From Rotaria sordida (taxonomy: Eukaryota; Rotifera; Eurotatoria; Philodinida; Philodinidae), in contig CAJNOL010000725.1 in NCBI GenBank assembly GCA_905250125.1, forward strand, positions 1-64,000: a stretch of 64,000 nucleotides of DNA, in the 5' to 3' direction. The notes beneath the pieces were generated by a model. The model had not been told where the DNA came from, searched no databases, and was given only the letters and a program-made list of their open reading frames with translations. Each line of letters opens with the position of its first letter. The stretch's first letter is position 1. Below are positions 60,501 through 64,000 of the stretch, in pieces. A program made the translations under genes and the position numbers.

Positions 60501-63500
60501 GTTGGCAAAAATTATTAAATTTTCATTCTCAACATCGTTTATTATTAACAGGTACACCATTACAAAATTCATTAATGGAATTATGGTCATTAATGCATTT
60601 TTTAATGCCAAATATATTTTCATCACATGAAAATTTTCGTCAATGGTTTTCAAATCCATTAAACGAAATGATTGAACAAGAACAAATACAAACAAATGAT
60701 TTATTAATAAAACGTTTACATAAAATTTTACGTCCATTTATATTACGTCGTTTAAAAATTGATGTTGAAAAACAAATACCAAAAAAATTTGAACACATTA
60801 TTATGTGTAATTTATCTAAACGACAACGACAATTATATGATGATTTTATTCAATGTAAAACAACACGTGATATTATACAACAAGGAAATTATATGTCTGT
60901 TATTAATATACTTATGCAATTAAGAAAAGTTTGTAATCATCCAGATTTATTTGAAACTCGATCAATTATTTCACCATTTATTTTTCAAAATAATTTAATT
61001 GAATATCAAATACCTAAATTAATTTTTGATATTAATTTAAAAAATCCATATGTATTATATAATACACAACCAAATGATACATTTTTTTCTTATCGAATTA
61101 AATTAACTTTACAAGCAACAAAATCTATGATTATGAATATAATTAATTGTAATAATAATAATAATAATAATGATGATGATGATGATAAACGACAACGAAT
61201 TCCATTAACAACAAGTATTATTGAACGATATAGAAATACTTCTATATGGTATCAATCCAATGAAACAACAACAAAAAGTATGATTAATAGATAAATTTTT
61301 TTCTTCTGGATTTAATATTTAAAAAATAAATGATTATTTTTTTTGTTTCTTTTAGATCTTCGAAATCATTCCGAAATCAATCAAAATCTATTAACAGATT
61401 TCAATGATCATAAATTTCAATCAGAAAATATTTATGTAAGTTCAAAATTTATTTTTAAATAAGATCGTCTCTCTATTGGAACAGTAGCAGTGCGAGGATG
61501 ATGGGTATACACGTGTAAGTGAAGGTGTGTAAGTAAAGAAAAGATCTATATCCACACCTAGAGCCCATCGAATCAGTTCGGATTCGAAAACTTGGAATCA
61601 GATGGACTCTACCCACACCATCGAGGTCTTCAATTTTTTAATGTTTTCTTTCTATATCTTCCACCAAACCCGAGCAGGAGGAGAGATCCAATGCAATAGT
61701 GTTTCAAGTCAGTCGTAACGGAATAGACGTAATGTAAACATTTTCTTATAGTTAAAAATGCGGTCGTTTTCGACTGATTTTTACATAAAAACCATTTACA
61801 ACATAGTAAATATTAGTGAAGATTACTAAAGTATTCTATCTTACTTTGAAGTGAAAATAGTATCGCACAGAAATTTTAGTTACGTTTGAAAGTTCTAGCC
61901 ATCGTATAAGTCGTAAGGTCATTGGTGTCTTTGTCACAGTATTTTCAAAGTCTTTTCAAGAGAAAAAAATTCAGATATTTAAAAACATCTCTACTTGTCG
62001 CAAAAATTAAGTTAAGATTTTTAGTAATCTGAATCATTATTTCATTGATGAAATAATTCAATTATATAAAATTTTCACAAAATTGAAGAACGATGTAACG
62101 CAAATTGTCCGTAATTAAAAAAAGGAATATTCTATCTAGAAATGAGTTAATGGTTTAACCTAAATCTCTATAAATCGATACAAGATATATACAAAATAAA
62201 GATATTTACTAAGAAAATTGTTTTTTTTCTTTAGCATGAAATTTGTAAACAACGTCAACAAGAACGTTTATCTCGTTATGAATTACTATGTCAAATCAAT
62301 GCAGATCGTTGTCAATCTCTTCCGTTATATGGTCATGACTTTCTTTCACAAATTGAATTAATTATGCGTCCATGTCATCGCTTAAATCGAACAACATTTA
62401 GTGGATATGCATTATGTCAATATGTACATGAATCATTAACTACAACTCAAGATTATATGTCAACAACAGATACTCTACGAAAGTTAATTAAAACAAATCG
62501 AGAAATATTAGACGAATATCGAGACATACTCAATCGGTAAATAAAAAAAATAACTAATGATACTTTCTACGTTCAAAAATTAATATTGAGTCAGATGATA
62601 TGAAATTTTCAGGATATATTCAGACTGTAGTGAAGAGGCTATAATAAAATTGTCAGTTCTATACTATAATATTTTCGGGAGATAAAAAAAAGCGTTAAAG
62701 TATAAAGGTAGAAAGTTTGATCTACAGACCATAGATCATTAACGTCTCGTTATAATATATGAATTATTTCCTTATCACATTTCTGAAAAAGAATAAAAAG
62801 ATGAGAAGTTCAATATCTCAAAAAAAAACCGAGTCCCATCTCAAACTATTTTCCTATACATTTATCCTAATGTGAATAAATCTGACCGAAATCAACTTTA
62901 GATTTATAATATGTACGAAACGTGTATTAGCATCACCTATTGAATTATTTCAAACAAATGGAATTCGTTTAACAAATAAAATAAATCAACAAAAACCATT
63001 AATTGAAGTTTTATCATCAATTGATTTTGATATATTTTCACCAATAAGACAAAATATGTTTTTACAATTTCCTGAACGAAGACTTATACAATATGATTGT
63101 GGTAAATTACAAACACTTGATTTACTTTTATCAGATTTAAAACATAATAAACATCGTTGTTTAATATTTACACAAATGACTAAAATGCTTGATATACTTG
63201 AATTATTTTTAAATTATCATAATTATACATATGTACGATTAGATGGTACAACAGATGTTCTTCAACGACATATATTAATGGAACGTTTTAATAGTGATGA
63301 AAAAATTTTTGTTTTTCTTTTATCAACACGTGCTGGAGGAATTGGTATTAATTTAACCGGTGCTGATACTGTGATTTTTTATGATTCAGATTGGAATCCT
63401 ACAATGGATGCTCAAGCACAAGATCGATGTCATCGAATTGGACAAACAAAAGATGTACACATTTATAGGTAATAATTCAAATTGAAATAAAAACAAAAAA

Positions 63501-63637
63501 TTTTTATTTTTATTTTTTTAAGGCTTATTTGTAAGAGTACAATTGAAGAAAATATTTTGAAAAAAGCAAATCAAAAACGTTTACTTGGTGATTTAACAAT
63601 TGATGGTGGTAGTTTTGATGTAAATTATTTCAAAAAG
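57523..63637 (+). CDS. SRCAP: SRCAP/SWR1-type chromatin-remodeling ATPase, 3' end outside window
   Basis: Seven exons (57523-59017, 60119-60169, 60222-61277, 61356-61435, 62235-62536, 62902-63468, 63523-63637) stay in frame for 1222 codons; a GTATTA donor ends the last, so more exons lie beyond the window. In order: an HSA domain (residues about 150-230, [31 protein letters not shown]), an acidic Asp/Glu/Asn-rich stretch, and the Snf2 N lobe with Walker [15 protein letters not shown] box [15 protein letters not shown] and [21 protein letters not shown] long insertion follows, as in SRCAP/Swr1/INO80 types, then the C lobe ([49 protein letters not shown]). The wording follows SRCAP/domino most closely. 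The complex exchanges H2A for H2A.Z in nucleosomes. The first intron (1.1 kb) falls inside Walker A, before the catalytic Lys. Family members are often >2000 residues. Confidence 0.93.
62718..62785 (+). repeat. Short dispersed repeat, copy 2 (SRCAP-like intron)
   Basis: ACAGACCATAGATCATTAAC followed by GTCTCGTTATAATATATGAA, matching 57190-57260. It lies in the intron 62537-62901. Confidence 0.6.
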
Positions 63638-64000
63638 GTATTATTTTCTTTTTGTCAAGTACTTGAAATTCGAAATTTGAGCAAAAGATTTTTTGATTAT
63701 GGTTGTGTAGAACCCGTCGAGTTGCTTAAAGAAATGTTGTTTTCGATTTTAATCGTCATATAATTATGTAAAAAAGATGGTGACTACCGATCATAGGTAG
63801 AACATTGCACTGATCTAGACATGGGCGAGCGTATAGAATAATGATGAAACTACAGTGAACTTAAATCGAAGGAGAAAAAGCAAGACTTCAGTACGATGAA
63901 ATACTGTACTTCGGAGTACTGGAGTCTCGCTTTTTCCTCTTGTCTTCGATTCATTTCGGCTCTACTAGTTGGTGAAGATCTATTTCAAGAAAATAGCTAA
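63638..64000. other. SRCAP-like intron running off the window
   Basis: Follows the donor at 63638. Open frame continues to 63763 but the conserved sequence ends at FKK, so this is read as intron. Contains the hairpin at 63864-63950. Confidence 0.6.
63864..63950. repeat. Hairpin (about 30-bp arms)
   Basis: ATCGAAGGAGAAAAAGCAAG continuing ACTTCAGTAC pairs with GTACTGGAGTCTCGCTTTTT continuing CCTCTTGTCTTCGAT around a short loop. Likely the core of a small palindromic element. Confidence 0.75.

Noticed and set aside
1-64000. rRNA, tRNA, CRISPR arrays or bacterial contamination
   Set aside because: No cloverleaf or rRNA signature and no regular short repeat-spacer pattern were noticed; spliced genes run across most of the window, so it is a nuclear eukaryotic contig.

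Overview
The window is AT-rich (very long A/T runs) eukaryotic DNA from a compact animal genome. Most introns I can place are about 50-110 bp with GT..AG ends. Recognisable animal genes (DAD1, ICA1, an anoctamin, a SRCAP-type remodeler, an ankyrin/SOCS-box protein) sit beside an intronless ADP-ribosyltransferase-TPR gene, a SWIM-finger DDE transposase, and a secreted protein joining a bacterial-type YbaY-like domain to a potato-inhibitor-I domain. Together these suggest a bdelloid rotifer; this is inference, since no marker gene is present.

Region 1 (about 1-18.1 kb) is an accessory, transposon-rich island. It holds a low-complexity orphan ORF (1293-1979), a decayed multi-pass membrane protein gene (3794-5238, minus), a short piggyBac-type element with exact TTAA flanks (6035-6704), a CACTA-like short element (7790-8323), a 1.37-kb element with clustered ACTAGTC motifs near both ends (8497-9868), the intact ART-TPR gene (10369-12411), a 3.4-kb DNA transposon with about 265-bp terminal inverted repeats (13131-16540) whose dead transposase is split by a 497-bp palindromic element (14182-14678), an array of eight ~162-bp repeats (16545-17835), and two inverted copies of one dispersed repeat near the island's ends (2215-2616, 17845-18122).

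Region 2 (18.6-34.5 kb) is conserved gene space: DAD1 (minus) head-to-head with ICA1 (plus), a 14-exon RING/UBR-like gene (minus), a 9-exon cullin-repeat (CACUL1-like) gene (minus), a 2.7-kb gene-poor stretch with one TA-flanked short element, and the 4-exon YbaY-like/potato-inhibitor gene (minus). Short and foldback elements lie in introns and promoter gaps.

Region 3 (34.6-64 kb) has a foldback element, a TA-flanked mariner-like relic, a 23-exon anoctamin gene (plus, 38306-49111), a 1013-residue ankyrin/SOCS-box gene (minus, 49624-53230), a large inverted repeat (arms about 53905-54625 and 56135-56800), and a SRCAP/SWR1-type remodeler (plus, from 57523) that runs off the window after its helicase C lobe.

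Exon borders were read by eye from GT..AG sites. In every multi-exon model except the decayed membrane gene the exon lengths keep frame throughout, which is the main internal support. No rRNA, tRNA, CRISPR array or prokaryotic feature was seen.
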